60,143 bases of DNA from Rugosibacter sp. (GTDB taxonomy: Bacteria; Pseudomonadota; Gammaproteobacteria; Burkholderiales; Rhodocyclaceae): contig WOZP01000023.1 in NCBI GenBank assembly GCA_011620215.1, positions 1-60,143 of the forward strand, read 5' to 3'. The position numbers were made by a program, and so were the translations under genes. The notes below the pieces were generated by a model that saw only the letters and a list, made by a program, of their open reading frames with translations, did no database searches and was not told where the DNA came from. This document shows positions 45,322-55,158 of the stretch, piece by piece. Positions within the stretch are counted from its first letter, which is position 1; each line of letters opens with the position of its first letter.

Positions 45322-46200
45322 ATGAAGAGTCTCTTTCACACGATTGCCTTGATCGGCAAATATAAAAGCCCGGAAATTTCAGAATCTCTGGTAACGCTGG
45401 CGGCGTTTCTTCGTGGCCACCATCTTGAAGTTTTGATTGAAGAAGGCACTGCCGCAGCGATGGAACCGCATCATTACACCGTCGCCAATTATGAAACCAT
45501 TGGCCAGCGTGCCAATCTGGCGATCATTCTTGGTGGGGATGGTACGCTCCTTAATGCGGCCCGTTGTCTGGCCAAGTTTGATGTGCCTCTCGTCGGCGTA
45601 AACCAAGGGCGGCTGGGTTTTATGACCGATATTTCGCGCGAATCGATGATAGACAGCATGGCGACCTTGCTGGCCGGGAAATTTTCACGCGAACAACGTT
45701 TTTTGCTGGATGCTGAAGTATTACGCAATGGCGAACGTGCCTGCCATGCCTTAACGCTGAATGATGTGGTCATTAACAAGGGAGAAGCTGGCCGCCTGAT
45801 CGAGTTGGAAGTTAAAGTAGATGATGAGTTGATTCATATCCTGCGTGCCGATGGCTTGATTATTTCCACGCCTACCGGTTCTACCGCTTACGCTTTATCT
45901 GCCAATGGCCCCATCCTGCACCCCTCGGTTGCAGGGATTGCCATTGTGCCGCTCTGCCCGCATGCGCTATCCAACCGCCCCATCACCGTCAGCGATCACA
46001 GCACGATTAGTGTGATGCTACTGCCACCGCATGAGGCGCGAATACACTTTGATGGCCAAACGCGATTTGATGCGCACAGCGGTGATGTTGTGCGCATCCA
46101 GCGCTCCCCTTACACCATTACCTTGCTGCATCCTCCTGGCTACAGTTATTTCGCGATGTTGCGCGAAAAACTGCATTGGAGTGCCACACCGCGCAACTAG
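45322..46200 (+). CDS. nadK: NAD kinase
   Basis: The 292-residue enzyme has the family motifs GGDGTLLNAARC (phosphate binding, catalytic Asp), NQGRLGFMTD, ALNDVV-type NDVVINKGE and TPTGSTAYALSANGPI. It phosphorylates NAD to NADP in the cytoplasm. It lies between fabI and recN, 42 bases before recN. Confidence 0.96.
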   Translation: MKSLFHTIALIGKYKSPEISESLVTLAAFLRGHHLEVLIEEGTAAAMEPHHYTVANYETIGQRANLAIILGGDGTLLNAARCLAKFDVPLVGVNQGRLGFMTDISRESMIDSMATLLAGKFSREQRFLLDAEVLRNGERACHALTLNDVVINKGEAGRLIELEVKVDDELIHILRADGLIISTPTGSTAYALSANGPILHPSVAGIAIVPLCPHALSNRPITVSDHSTISVMLLPPHEARIHFDGQTRFDAHSGDVVRIQRSPYTITLLHPPGYSYFAMLREKLHWSATPRN

Positions 46201-46242
46201 CGCACTACCCACATTATTTGCATTTTCCACCCCCATTCCATT

Positions 46243-47898
46243 ATGTTGCAGCGCCTGATCATTCGTGACTTTGTTATCGTCGACCAGCTGGAATTGGAAT
46301 TCAGCCACGGGTTTGGCGCCCTCACGGGTGAAACCGGCGCGGGCAAATCCATTCTCATTGATGCCTTATCTCTTGTTCTGGGCGAACGTGCGGATGCCTC
46401 CGTCATCCGTACTAGTGCTGAGCGTGCCGAAGTTACCGCCGAATTTAATGTGGTTGAGAACAGTGCGCTGGCGAGCTGGCTAGAGACCAATGACTTTGAT
46501 ACCGCCACCTGCTTGTTGCGCCGTATCATTGACCAGAGTGGTCGTTCCCGGGCCTATATCAACGGCACGGCCTCGACGCTGGGGCAATTACGCGAAATAG
46601 CGACTTTTCTGGCAGATATCCATGGTCAAAACGCGCATCATTCGTTGCTCTACCCTGAAGCACAGCGTGCCTTGCTCGATGCCCACGCAGGTGCCCAAGA
46701 CTTGTTACACGAAGTAGCAACCACCTACACTGCCTGGCGTCAAGCTCGTGAAGCCAGGCAAGCCGCCATGACTGATAGCGAAGCATCTGCACGCGAGCGT
46801 GAGCTGCTTGAATGGCAAGTCAAAGAATTGACCGCACTTGCTTTCAATGCTGAAGAATGGCAAGAAACGGAAACTGAACAACGCCGTCTGGGCAATGCCA
46901 GTGCATTGCTTGAAGCAGCTAGCGCAGCACTAGTCGTTCTCGATGAAAGTGAAACAGCGGCGCTATCGGCCTTGCAGCATGCGGGCGCACGCCTGAATGA
47001 ACTAGTCACGACAGACCCGGCACTGAGCGATGCCGCCAGACTTTTCGACAGTGCAGTCATTCAGCTCGAAGAGTCGGCGCTGGCACTACGGCGTTATCAA
47101 GATCATCTGGAGCTTGATCCTTCACGATTAATCGAGCTTGATAGCCGAATAGATGCCGTGACACAAATGGCGCGCAAATATCGTGTGCCGCCAGCCGAAC
47201 TCTCAGCATTACTCGCTCGACTAACGGCCCAGCTTGACGAGATCAGCTTGCGCGCCGACCCTGCTGCTCTGGCTGAACGCGAACAGGTCACGGAAGCCGC
47301 CTATCTTGCCGTCGCTAAAAAATTGTCGGCCTTGCGCGGCGAAACTGCCAAGCGCCTATCCCAAGCGGTCAGCTCCAGCATGCAAGAGCTGGCAATGAGT
47401 GGCGGCCAGTTTTCTATTGCACTGGAAGCACTCAGTGAAGGCGCTTCATTTGGTCTGGAAAGTGTTGAGTTTCAAGTCGCCGCCAATACGGGCCAGATGC
47501 TCCGCCCGCTGGCAAAAGTCGCCTCGGGCGGCGAGCTCTCGCGCATTGGGTTGGCGCTGCAAGTCATTGCCAGCCAGGCCAATCCGGTCGGCACCTTGAT
47601 ATTTGACGAAGTGGATGTCGGCATTGGCGGCCGCGTCGCCGAAATTGTGGGTCGCATGCTACGCGACCTGGGCAAAACCCGTCAGGTACTGTGCGTCACC
47701 CACTTGCCTCAAGTTGCTGCACAGGCCGACTGGCAGTGGTCGATTGTCAAAGAAACGCGCAATGCGGTTGTCGTGTCGTCAGTCCGCATACTGGATCAAG
47801 CATCGCGCGTGATAGAGATTGCGCGCATGTTGGGCGGCGAAAAAATCACCAGCACAACACAGCGCCATGCGGCAGAAATGCTGGGGCTTACCGAGTAA
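46243..47898 (+). CDS. recN: DNA repair protein RecN
   Basis: The 551-residue SMC-like ATPase has Walker A GETGAGKSILIDAL, a central coiled-coil (about residues 150-370, rich in A/E/L/R), signature region ASGGELSRIGLALQ and Walker B TLIFDEVDVGIGG. RecN holds broken DNA ends together during recombinational repair. Its last 11 bases overlap the convergent UPF0016 gene. A weak repeat match is at 47069-47086. Confidence 0.95.
   Translation: MLQRLIIRDFVIVDQLELEFSHGFGALTGETGAGKSILIDALSLVLGERADASVIRTSAERAEVTAEFNVVENSALASWLETNDFDTATCLLRRIIDQSGRSRAYINGTASTLGQLREIATFLADIHGQNAHHSLLYPEAQRALLDAHAGAQDLLHEVATTYTAWRQAREARQAAMTDSEASARERELLEWQVKELTALAFNAEEWQETETEQRRLGNASALLEAASAALVVLDESETAALSALQHAGARLNELVTTDPALSDAARLFDSAVIQLEESALALRRYQDHLELDPSRLIELDSRIDAVTQMARKYRVPPAELSALLARLTAQLDEISLRADPAALAEREQVTEAAYLAVAKKLSALRGETAKRLSQAVSSSMQELAMSGGQFSIALEALSEGASFGLESVEFQVAANTGQMLRPLAKVASGGELSRIGLALQVIASQANPVGTLIFDEVDVGIGGRVAEIVGRMLRDLGKTRQVLCVTHLPQVAAQADWQWSIVKETRNAVVVSSVRILDQASRVIEIARMLGGEKITSTTQRHAAEMLGLTE
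47069..47086 (-). repeat. Dispersed repeat, weak copy inside recN
   Basis: CCAGCGCCGACTCTT on the minus strand (four differences over the 18-base core), preceded by CGCCGTA one base out of register. It could be a decayed copy or chance in a coiled-coil coding region. Confidence 0.3.
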
Positions 47899-48469
47899 GC
47901 GGGCTCAAAGCGTCAAGCATGATCATCATGCCTGTCAACATAAAAACCCCGGCGGCAATCCAGCGTATGGCTTTCAGCGGCAGGCGCTCCCCCAAACGCT
48001 CACCGATCAACACTGCAGGCACATTGGCAATCATCATGCCCAGCGTTGTGCCCATAACAACCGCTAGTAATGCTTGTTGGAACTGCGCACCCAGCGCCAC
48101 CGTTGCGAGTTGAGTTTTATCACCCATTTCTGCCATAAAGAAAACAATGGTTGCCGTCACAAAAACACCAGCCTGGTGCAATTTTGGTTCATCATCCAAC
48201 GCATCGGGACGCAAAACCCATAAACCAAAAATAATGAATACCGCACCCGTGACCCAGGGCAACCATTGTGGCGCAATCCACTGCGCCAACCAAACACCAA
48301 CGGATGCTGCCAATGCATGATTGAGCACCGTGGCCACAAAAATCCCCGCAATAATCGGAATGGGTTTTCTGAGGCGTGCCGCCAGTACAAATGAGAGCAG
48401 TTGCGTTTTATCGCCGATTTCGGCCAGCGCGACAAGCGAGGTTGAGGTAAGAAATACCTCGATGTTCAA
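47888..48469 (-). CDS. UPF0016/GDT1 family transporter, putative Mn2+ exporter
   Basis: The 193-residue membrane protein has about six helices in two homologous halves, each with the family motif: [13 protein letters not shown] and [13 protein letters not shown]. Bacterial members export Mn2+. The ATG overlaps the fur stop by four bases, so it is translationally coupled to fur. There is no room for a separate Mn riboswitch. The 3' end overlaps recN by 11 bases. Confidence 0.9.
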   Translation of the reverse strand: MNIEVFLTSTSLVALAEIGDKTQLLSFVLAARLRKPIPIIAGIFVATVLNHALAASVGVWLAQWIAPQWLPWVTGAVFIIFGLWVLRPDALDDEPKLHQAGVFVTATIVFFMAEMGDKTQLATVALGAQFQQALLAVVMGTTLGMMIANVPAVLIGERLGERLPLKAIRWIAAGVFMLTGMMIMLDALSPLTR

Positions 48470-48915
48470 GTGGATTCCTTTCGATGCTCGCAGTCGGGTT
48501 TAGTACATTCAACATAAAGATAGAGTGCATGTTCACGCAGCTCAAAGCCACGCTGACGAACAATTTCGTTTTGCCTTTTCTCGATCTCCGGGTCAAAAAA
48601 TTCTTCCACCCGCCCGCATTGCAGACAAACCAGATGATCATGATGAGATCCTTCGTTCAACTCGAAGGTAGCCTTCCCTGATTCGAAATGGTGACGCTGC
48701 AGCAAGCCGGCCTGCTCGAATTGAGTCAAAACACGATAGACGGTAGCCAAGCCCACATCCATGTCATCTGCCAATAAATGACGATACACATCCTCTGCAG
48801 TGATATGGCGTGGCGCTCCCTCTTGCTCCAACTTGTGAAACAAATCGAGAATTTTCAGACGAGGCAGAGTTGCTTTAAGGCCAATGCTTTTAAGATCATC
48901 GGGATGAGTAGTCAT
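48466..48915 (-). CDS. fur: Ferric uptake regulator
   Basis: The 149-residue regulator has the winged-helix region [23 protein letters not shown] and the metal-site stretches [16 protein letters not shown] and [14 protein letters not shown]. With Fe(II) it represses iron-uptake genes. I chose the ATG at 48915 (N-terminus [16 protein letters not shown]); longer frames add unconserved residues. It is divergent from bamE, with 162 bases between them, where I see no clear Fur box. Confidence 0.95.
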   Translation of the reverse strand: MTTHPDDLKSIGLKATLPRLKILDLFHKLEQEGAPRHITAEDVYRHLLADDMDVGLATVYRVLTQFEQAGLLQRHHFESGKATFELNEGSHHDHLVCLQCGRVEEFFDPEIEKRQNEIVRQRGFELREHALYLYVECTKPDCEHRKEST

Positions 48916-49077
48916 AGTGAAAAATGAGTCCAGCAAGAACAAGGCGCGACGGCCTTCTATGATATAGTTTTCACACTCCAATGGGGTGCCCCTGCTACAG
49001 ATTTCGCGGCAAACCCCGCACAATTTTTTCAGTCCACGCAGCAGACTCGTTTGCTTGCATCACCCCGGAACTAGCCG

Positions 49078-49515
49078 ATGAAGCATTTTTTTTATTCTTT
49101 GCCTTTCCTTACAGTGATTGCACTGTGTCCTGCCTGTTCAAGCGTCAATCAAGCCTCAGCGTATATCACTCCTTATCGCATTGATGTACGTCAAGGAAAT
49201 TGGGTTACGCAAGAAATGATGTCGCAACTCAAACCTGGTCAAACACGCGAGCAAGTGCGCTTCATTCTTGGTTCTCCGCTGGTTTCAGACATGTTCCACG
49301 CCGATCGTTGGGATTATGTTTATCGCTTGCAACCAGGACGGGGCGAAGCAGAACAGCGCCGCATTGCCGTATTTTTTCAGGATAACAAACTCGTTCGCGT
49401 TGGTGGGGATGTCATCGCCGATGACGGGAAACAAGCTGCTCCTAAAGCAGCCAATCAAGTCATTGAGGTTGTAACTCCAACGGATGAAAACCAGAAAAAA
49501 TCGAAAAAAGAATGA
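49078..49515 (+). CDS. bamE: Outer membrane assembly lipoprotein BamE
   Basis: The 145-residue SmpA/OmlA-family lipoprotein has a signal peptide with the likely lipidated Cys 20 (LCPACSS; the -3 position is a weak lipobox fit) and the conserved core [20 protein letters not shown] and [19 protein letters not shown]. It supports the BAM complex that inserts outer-membrane proteins. The stop overlaps the dapB start by four bases. Confidence 0.93.
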   Translation: MKHFFYSLPFLTVIALCPACSSVNQASAYITPYRIDVRQGNWVTQEMMSQLKPGQTREQVRFILGSPLVSDMFHADRWDYVYRLQPGRGEAEQRRIAVFFQDNKLVRVGGDVIADDGKQAAPKAANQVIEVVTPTDENQKKSKKE

Positions 49516-50318
49516 AAAAAATTCGCTATGCCATCGCAGGAAGCGCTGGCCGTATGGGACGGACGTTAATTGAAGCCGTATTGAAAAATGAAAATGCCAC
49601 ACTCACCGCTGCCTTGGAGCACTCTGCAAGCCCATTTCTTGGCAAAGACGCAGGAGAGCTCATCGGCTCACCCTGTGGTGTTTTCGTATCGTGTGACATT
49701 GAAGCTGCTTTAGCTCATGCTGATTGCCTGATCGATTTCACCCGGCCCGATGCCACGCTGCTTCACTTGGCTGCCTGCAAAAAATTAGGCGTTAATATCA
49801 TTATCGGCACGACAGGGTTTTCTGCCGAAGGGAAACAGGCCATTGAGTCTGCCGCACAAAAGATTCCTGTCGTGTTTGCCCCCAATATGGCTGTAGGCGT
49901 CAATGCGGTATTCAAGCTCCTGGCATTGGCCGCAAAGATTCTTGACACCGGCTACGACATCGAAGTGATCGAATCGCATCACCGGCACAAAGTCGATGCA
50001 CCCTCAGGCACAGCACTCAGGATGGGAGAAGTCTTGGCTAAAGCGCTAGGCCAAGACTTGGCTGAATGTGCCACCTATGGTCGCCAAGGGCATACGGGGG
50101 AAAGGCCAGCAACACAAATCGGGTTCTCTGCTATTCGTGGAGGCGATATCGTGGGCGACCATACGGTACTCTTCGCCGGGGAAGGTGAGCGCATCGAAAT
50201 AACCCATAAGGCTTCCAGCCGCATGTCTTACGCGCTAGGCGCGCTGCGTGCGGGACGTTTCTTGCAAGAAAAGAAGCAGGGGCTGTTTGATATGCAAGAC
50301 GTGCTGGGCCTGAAATAA
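49512..50318 (+). CDS. dapB: 4-hydroxy-tetrahydrodipicolinate reductase
   Basis: The 268-residue enzyme has the N-terminal nucleotide motif [12 protein letters not shown] and the active-site stretch [16 protein letters not shown]. It carries out the second committed step of lysine/diaminopimelate synthesis. It is coupled to bamE by ATGA overlap. Later steps (dapC, dapD, dapE) are encoded at 55-59.5 kb. Its stop codon lies in the loop of a long hairpin. Confidence 0.96.
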   Translation: MKKIRYAIAGSAGRMGRTLIEAVLKNENATLTAALEHSASPFLGKDAGELIGSPCGVFVSCDIEAALAHADCLIDFTRPDATLLHLAACKKLGVNIIIGTTGFSAEGKQAIESAAQKIPVVFAPNMAVGVNAVFKLLALAAKILDTGYDIEVIESHHRHKVDAPSGTALRMGEVLAKALGQDLAECATYGRQGHTGERPATQIGFSAIRGGDIVGDHTVLFAGEGERIEITHKASSRMSYALGALRAGRFLQEKKQGLFDMQDVLGLK

Positions 50319-50334
50319 TCTCATTGCCCAGCAC
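50301..50334. terminator. Inverted repeat spanning the dapB stop codon
   Basis: GTGCTGGGC (50301-50309) and GCCCAGCAC (50326-50334) form a perfect 9-bp stem; the dapB TAA lies in the 16-base loop. There is no T tract. It sits between convergent dapB and typA and may limit read-through on both strands or protect mRNA ends. Confidence 0.45.
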
Positions 50335-50351
50335 CTCAAGCAGAGTAAGAC

Positions 50352-52169
50352 TTACGCTGCGTCGCTGCGACCTGCGCGCTTGCGATCGTGTTCTTTGAGA
50401 AAGCGCTTGCGGATGCGTATGGATTTTGGTGTGATCTCAACCAGTTCATCATCTGCAATGAATTCCACGGCGGACTCAAGACTTACCTGTATTGGCGGTA
50501 TCAACCGAACCGCTTCGTCTGTGCCGGATGAACGCACGTTAGTAAGCTGCTTGCCCTTGATGGGATTTACTACCAAATCGTTATCACGGCTATGGATACC
50601 AATGATGATCCCCTCATACAGCGGATCACCTGGGCTGACAAACATGCGGCCTCGATCCTGCAGCTTCCACAAAGCGTAAGCCACAGCAGCGCCATCGTCT
50701 TGTGAGATGAGCACACCATTGCGACGTTCCGCCATGACGCCAGCCATAGGGCCGTAATCATCAAAAATATGACTGGCCAGCCCCGTGCCACGGGTCAAGG
50801 TCAAAAACTCACCCTGAAAACCAATCAAGCCGCGGGCAGGAATGCGATATTCAAGACGCACACGCCCTTTACTGTCAGATTCCATGTTCTGCAAATCACC
50901 GCGACGACGGCCCAATTCTTCCATGACGCCGCCCTGATGTTCATTTTCAATATCTATCGTGAGCAGTTCATAAGGCTCGCACTTTTCACCGTTGATTTCC
51001 TTGAACAGCACACGGGGGCGCGACACCGCCAGTTCATAACCTTCACGGCGCATGGTTTCGAGCAAAATGGTCAGATGCAGTTCACCACGGCCTGAAACCA
51101 AGAATACATCTGCATCTTCTGTCTCTTCAACGCGCAATGCCACATTGGCAAGCAGCTCTTTTTGCAACCGTTCGCGAATCTGGCGGCTGGTAACAAATTT
51201 GCCTTCCTTGCCTGCCAGAGGCGACGTATTAACCTGGAAATTCATAGTCAGCGTCGGCTCATCCACAACCAATGGAGGCAAACCCACAGGGTTAAGGGTA
51301 TCGCATACCGTAACCCCGATCCCGACTTGATCGATCCCGGTCACGAGAACGATATCACCTGCTTCGGCTTCAGTTGCCTGTTCGCGCTCCAAGCCTTTGA
51401 ACATCATGATCTGGCCAATTTTTGACTTGCCTTTAGCTTCATCGCCGTACATCACGGCAACTTCCTGACCAACTTTGATACGTCCCTGTTTGATGCGGCC
51501 AATACCGATACGACCTACATAGCTGCTGTAATCGAGTGAACAGATTTGTAGCTGCAAGGGCTTTTCAGCATCAACATCAGGTTGCGGCGTATACTTGATA
51601 ATAGCTTCATACAATGGTCGCATGTCAGTGCCCGGCTTGGAGGCATCCATCATGGCAAAGCCATTGAGCGCCGAAGCAAAGACAACGGGAAAATCAAGTT
51701 GCTCTTCTGTCGCACCGAGTTTGTCGAAAAGATCAAATGTCTGGCTAATCACCCAATCAGGACGGGCCCCAGGGCGGTCAATCTTATTGACGACTACAAT
51801 GGGTTTGAGGCCTAATGCCAACGCTTTTCGCGTAACGAACCGGGTTTGCGGCATCGGCCCTTCGACCGCGTCAACCAGTAGCAGCACGCCATCCACCATG
51901 GAAAGCACGCGCTCTACTTCACCACCAAAATCGGCATGCCCCGGGGTATCCACAATATTAATGTGCGTACCCTCAAAATCAATAGCACAATTTTTTGACA
52001 AAATGGTAATTCCACGCTCTTTTTCAAGATCGTTGGAGTCCATCACGCGCTCCGACAACTGCTGGTGCGCAGCAAATGTGCCGGATTGACGAAGTAATTG
52101 ATCAACCAGCGTGGTTTTACCGTGGTCGACGTGGGCGATAATGGCAATGTTTCTGAGGGAACGGGACAT
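50352..52169 (-). CDS. typA: Ribosome-binding GTPase TypA/BipA
   Basis: The 605-residue translational GTPase has G1 AHVDHGKTTLV, G3 DTPGHADF and G4 NKIDRPGARPD, then EF-G-like domains and the TypA C-terminal domain (SRDNDLVVNPIKGKQLTNVR). It binds ribosomes under stress and helps large-subunit assembly. The ATG at 52169 begins the conserved MSRSLRNIAIIAHVDHGK; an in-frame extension upstream has no support. Confidence 0.96.
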   Translation of the reverse strand: MSRSLRNIAIIAHVDHGKTTLVDQLLRQSGTFAAHQQLSERVMDSNDLEKERGITILSKNCAIDFEGTHINIVDTPGHADFGGEVERVLSMVDGVLLLVDAVEGPMPQTRFVTRKALALGLKPIVVVNKIDRPGARPDWVISQTFDLFDKLGATEEQLDFPVVFASALNGFAMMDASKPGTDMRPLYEAIIKYTPQPDVDAEKPLQLQICSLDYSSYVGRIGIGRIKQGRIKVGQEVAVMYGDEAKGKSKIGQIMMFKGLEREQATEAEAGDIVLVTGIDQVGIGVTVCDTLNPVGLPPLVVDEPTLTMNFQVNTSPLAGKEGKFVTSRQIRERLQKELLANVALRVEETEDADVFLVSGRGELHLTILLETMRREGYELAVSRPRVLFKEINGEKCEPYELLTIDIENEHQGGVMEELGRRRGDLQNMESDSKGRVRLEYRIPARGLIGFQGEFLTLTRGTGLASHIFDDYGPMAGVMAERRNGVLISQDDGAAVAYALWKLQDRGRMFVSPGDPLYEGIIIGIHSRDNDLVVNPIKGKQLTNVRSSGTDEAVRLIPPIQVSLESAVEFIADDELVEITPKSIRIRKRFLKEHDRKRAGRSDAA

Positions 52170-52271
52170 AGTGTGGGATCGCGTAATGTTGCGGTGCGGA
52201 AAAGGCGCGCATTCTACCATGTTAAAACTTAGTGTTCGCAGCTTTTCTGCTTGAATTTTCAGGAGATTTTG

Positions 52272-53009
52272 ATGCTTGGTATTATCGGTGGCAGTGGCTT
52301 GACGCAGTTAGCGAATTTAGGTGTCTCTCACCGCGAAATTATCCGCACCGCCTATGGTGAGCCATCAGGACCCTTCACCTTTGGTCGTATCGGCTGCCAA
52401 GAGGTTGTTTTTATCGCGCGGCATGGCTATGGCCATACCATCCCCCCCCATCTGGTGAATTACCGTGCCAATCTTTCGGCATTGCACAGTATCGGGGTGA
52501 GCCAGATTATTTCAGTCGCATCGGTTGGCGGCATTCATCCAGACATGACGCCAGGCACTTTGGTTGTTCCGCATCAAATGATTGATTACACCTGGGGCCG
52601 TGAAATGACATTTCAATCGGGCAGTGATGGTCCGGTCAAACATATCGACTTTACAGAACCCTATACAGAGAATGTCCGCCAAATTTTACTCAACGCGGCC
52701 CAGCAAACACGTGAGCCCGTGATAAATGGCGGGATTTATGCAGCAACGCAGGGGCCACGCCTGGAAACAGTCGCTGAAATTAATCGGCTCTCGCGAGATG
52801 GCGCCGATATTGTCGGGATGACGGGCATGCCAGAAGCCGGGCTGGCAAAGGAGCTAGATCTACCCTATGCCGCACTGTGTGTTGTCGCCAATTGGGCCGC
52901 AGGGCGAGGCGACTCTACGCATGGCATACAGTTTGACCACCTTGAAAGCATGCTGCATACATCGATGGATCGCGTGCGCCGTCTCATTGCGCACCTGTGC
53001 GAAGCATGA
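52272..53009 (+). CDS. mtnP: S-methyl-5'-thioinosine/thioadenosine phosphorylase family
   Basis: The 245-residue phosphorylase has GIIGGSGLTQL (phosphate loop), RHGYGHTIPPHLVNYRANL and GPRLETVAEINRL with MTGMPEAGLAKEL. These match the MTAP/MTIP group, which recycles methylthio-nucleosides from polyamine synthesis. The RHGYGHTIPPH form resembles the thioinosine-specific enzymes more than MTA phosphorylases, so the substrate may be methylthioinosine. AGGAG lies 7 bases before the ATG at 52272. It overlaps def by four bases. Confidence 0.88.
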   Translation: MLGIIGGSGLTQLANLGVSHREIIRTAYGEPSGPFTFGRIGCQEVVFIARHGYGHTIPPHLVNYRANLSALHSIGVSQIISVASVGGIHPDMTPGTLVVPHQMIDYTWGREMTFQSGSDGPVKHIDFTEPYTENVRQILLNAAQQTREPVINGGIYAATQGPRLETVAEINRLSRDGADIVGMTGMPEAGLAKELDLPYAALCVVANWAAGRGDSTHGIQFDHLESMLHTSMDRVRRLIAHLCEA

Positions 53010-53536
53010 TCAAGCCGGTGCTGCACATGGGCGATCCACGGCTTTTACGCATCGCCGAACCTGTCACGTCATTTCACCCGCAAGACCTTGCGATGTTATT
53101 GCAGGACATGCGAGACACGATGGCTCATCACGATGGCGCAGGCATCGCCGCCCCACAAATTGGGGTGAACTTACGCGTCGTAATCTTTGGCGGTCAGCCC
53201 AGCCCGCGTTACCCTGGAGCTCCGAGTATTCCTGATACGGTGCTCATCAACCCCACATTAACGCCCCGTTCAAGCGAAGAAGAAGACGGCTGGGAAGGCT
53301 GCCTTTCGGTCCCTGGATTACGCGGCATTGTGCCGCGCTGGAAGCAACTTCATTATTCCGGCTACACTGAAGAAGGGTATTATTTTGAGCGAGAAGTTGA
53401 TGGTTTTCACGCACGCGTTGTACAACATGAAGTTGATCATCTTGATGGCATACTGTATCCCAGACGAATAAGGGATTTGACGCGCTTTGGATTTATCGAC
53501 GCACTTTTCAATGAAAACCTCTCCTCGAGCGACTAA
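53006..53536 (+). CDS. def: Peptide deformylase
   Basis: The 176-residue metalloenzyme has all three family motifs: GAGIAAPQIG, EGCLSVPG and QHEVDHLDGILY (metal Cys and two His, catalytic Glu). It removes the N-formyl group from new proteins. Its ATG overlaps the mtnP stop (ATGA). The sequence after motif 1 has a short extra loop (GGQPSPRYPGAPSIPD), as in type 3 deformylases, so it may be a second paralog; the usual def-fmt neighbourhood is absent. Confidence 0.93.
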   Translation: MIKPVLHMGDPRLLRIAEPVTSFHPQDLAMLLQDMRDTMAHHDGAGIAAPQIGVNLRVVIFGGQPSPRYPGAPSIPDTVLINPTLTPRSSEEEDGWEGCLSVPGLRGIVPRWKQLHYSGYTEEGYYFEREVDGFHARVVQHEVDHLDGILYPRRIRDLTRFGFIDALFNENLSSSD

Positions 53537-53548
53537 ATTGAGCCTCGT

Positions 53549-54241
53549 ATGAGCACTATTTTGCTTCATGAGCTATCACTCCTCGACTGCATTGCGCTGG
53601 GATGGTTTTTTATCTGCTGGGCTGGCTATAGTTTTTTCTCTGAAAAAAGCACGCTAGCGCATCAAGGACTGGTTGGGGTTTCCCATGAATATCGCCTTGG
53701 TTGGGCAAAACAGATGTTAACGCGAGAAATCCGCATTGTTGATTCGGCATTGGTGGGTAACCTGATGACCAGCGTGTCGTTTTATGCCAATACCACGATC
53801 TACATCATTGCCGGCCTGATGGCAGTCATGGGTACCCTGGACAAGGCAATGTCAGCGACAGATATTTCGCCATTTACCCACACCGCAGGCCGCGCGCTGT
53901 GGGAACTTAAATTACTGCTCTTGCTGGGTATTTTCATTTTTGCTTACTTCAAATTTACCTGGTCGCTCAGGCAGCTGAACTTACTTTCCATTCTGATTGG
54001 CGCTGCGCCGCCCATTTCAGCGCCTGCGCCCGAAATTGAAAAATTCAGTCGTCGTATGGGAGTAATTAATACATTGTCAGGTGACGAATTCAATCGTGCC
54101 ATCAGAGCCTACTATTTTGGTCTGGCTACCCTGTGCTGGTTTATTCAACCTTGGCTTTTTATTCTGATGACCACGGCAATCACTCTTGTGCTCTACCGCC
54201 GTGATTTTTTATCCAACACACTGATGGCATTGCGCGACTAA
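53549..54241 (+). CDS. DUF599 family membrane protein
   Basis: The 230-residue protein has about four hydrophobic helices with the DUF599 layout (WFFICWAGYSFFSE, then MLTREIRIVDSALVGNLMTS and FFAN-like SFYANTTIYIIAGL). The function of this family is unknown. It lies 12 bases after def and is probably cotranscribed. Its last four bases overlap the convergent prmB end. Confidence 0.82.
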   Translation: MSTILLHELSLLDCIALGWFFICWAGYSFFSEKSTLAHQGLVGVSHEYRLGWAKQMLTREIRIVDSALVGNLMTSVSFYANTTIYIIAGLMAVMGTLDKAMSATDISPFTHTAGRALWELKLLLLLGIFIFAYFKFTWSLRQLNLLSILIGAAPPISAPAPEIEKFSRRMGVINTLSGDEFNRAIRAYYFGLATLCWFIQPWLFILMTTAITLVLYRRDFLSNTLMALRD

Positions 54242-55158
54242 TGCGTCATTCCATGCATAGAAGCGTATTCGCACAATGTCTCATGGCTCACAAGAAAAAT
54301 CTTTTCAGAACTGGATGCCGTATCCAGCCAGATAGCAGATAAATCGGGAAAAGCTGTTTCTACCTGCTCGCGATTGTGTCCCACCTCGATCGCAATAAAA
54401 CCATCGGGGTTCAAATGATCTGCGGCTTCACTCAAAATCCGCCGCACCACATCCAGGCCATCATGACCAGCAGCCAGTGCCAACGCAGGTTCATGGCGAT
54501 ATTCTGCTGGCAAGGCCGCCATGGCAGCAGCAGTCACATAGGGTGGGTTGCTTAAAATAAAGTCATACCGTTTCCCGGGAATTGCTGCAAACAAGTCAGA
54601 TTCAATGGCTTGCACATTGTCTGGCAAACCATAATCGGCGATATTGCGTCGAGCCACGGCAAGCGCTTCAGGGGATAGATCAATGGCATCAATTTGCGCA
54701 TGAGGAAACGTATGCGCCATCAGAATGGCCAAACAACCGGATCCCGTACACAAGTCAAGCGCGCTGGTTATTTTTTCCGGATTATCTACCCAAGGTGCCA
54801 GGCCATCCTCGAGCAGTTCGGCAAAATAAGAACGCGGCACAATAACGCGCTCATCCACATAAAAACGAAAAGTCCCCAGCCAGGCTTCTTGCACGATATA
54901 CGCCGTAGGCAAGCGGCGCGCGATACGTTGTTGCAGCGCATTCCAAACCGCCAGTCGCTCTGCTCGGGTCAGCCGTGCGTCCAGAAAAGGTTCCAGACGA
55001 TCCTGCGGTAATTTAAGGGTAGCGAGCAACAACCAGATGGCTTCGTCCCATGCATTATCGGTGCCATGACCAAAAAAAAGATCCGCTTCGCTAAATCGGC
55101 TCATGGTCCAGCGCAACCAATCGCGCAGCGTAATCAGTTCATCTACGGGTGTCATCAT
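54238..55158 (-). CDS. prmB: Ribosomal protein L3 N5-glutamine methyltransferase
   Basis: The 306-residue SAM-dependent methyltransferase has motif [14 protein letters not shown] and the catalytic NPPY loop ([12 protein letters not shown]). It methylates a Gln of ribosomal protein L3; a helical N-terminal domain precedes the Rossmann core. The start overlaps the dapE stop. It is the last gene of the dapC-dapD-pilU-dapE-prmB cluster. Confidence 0.93.
   Translation of the reverse strand: MMTPVDELITLRDWLRWTMSRFSEADLFFGHGTDNAWDEAIWLLLATLKLPQDRLEPFLDARLTRAERLAVWNALQQRIARRLPTAYIVQEAWLGTFRFYVDERVIVPRSYFAELLEDGLAPWVDNPEKITSALDLCTGSGCLAILMAHTFPHAQIDAIDLSPEALAVARRNIADYGLPDNVQAIESDLFAAIPGKRYDFILSNPPYVTAAAMAALPAEYRHEPALALAAGHDGLDVVRRILSEAADHLNPDGFIAIEVGHNREQVETAFPDLSAIWLDTASSSEKIFLVSHETLCEYASMHGMTH

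Noticed and set aside
48466-48480. Mn (yybP-ykoY) riboswitch before the UPF0016 gene
   Set aside because: Such genes are often riboswitch-controlled, but this ATG overlaps the fur stop, so there is no leader.
48916-49077. Fur box between fur and bamE
   Set aside because: The region is AT-rich near the fur start, but no stretch close to the GATAATGATAATC pattern is present.
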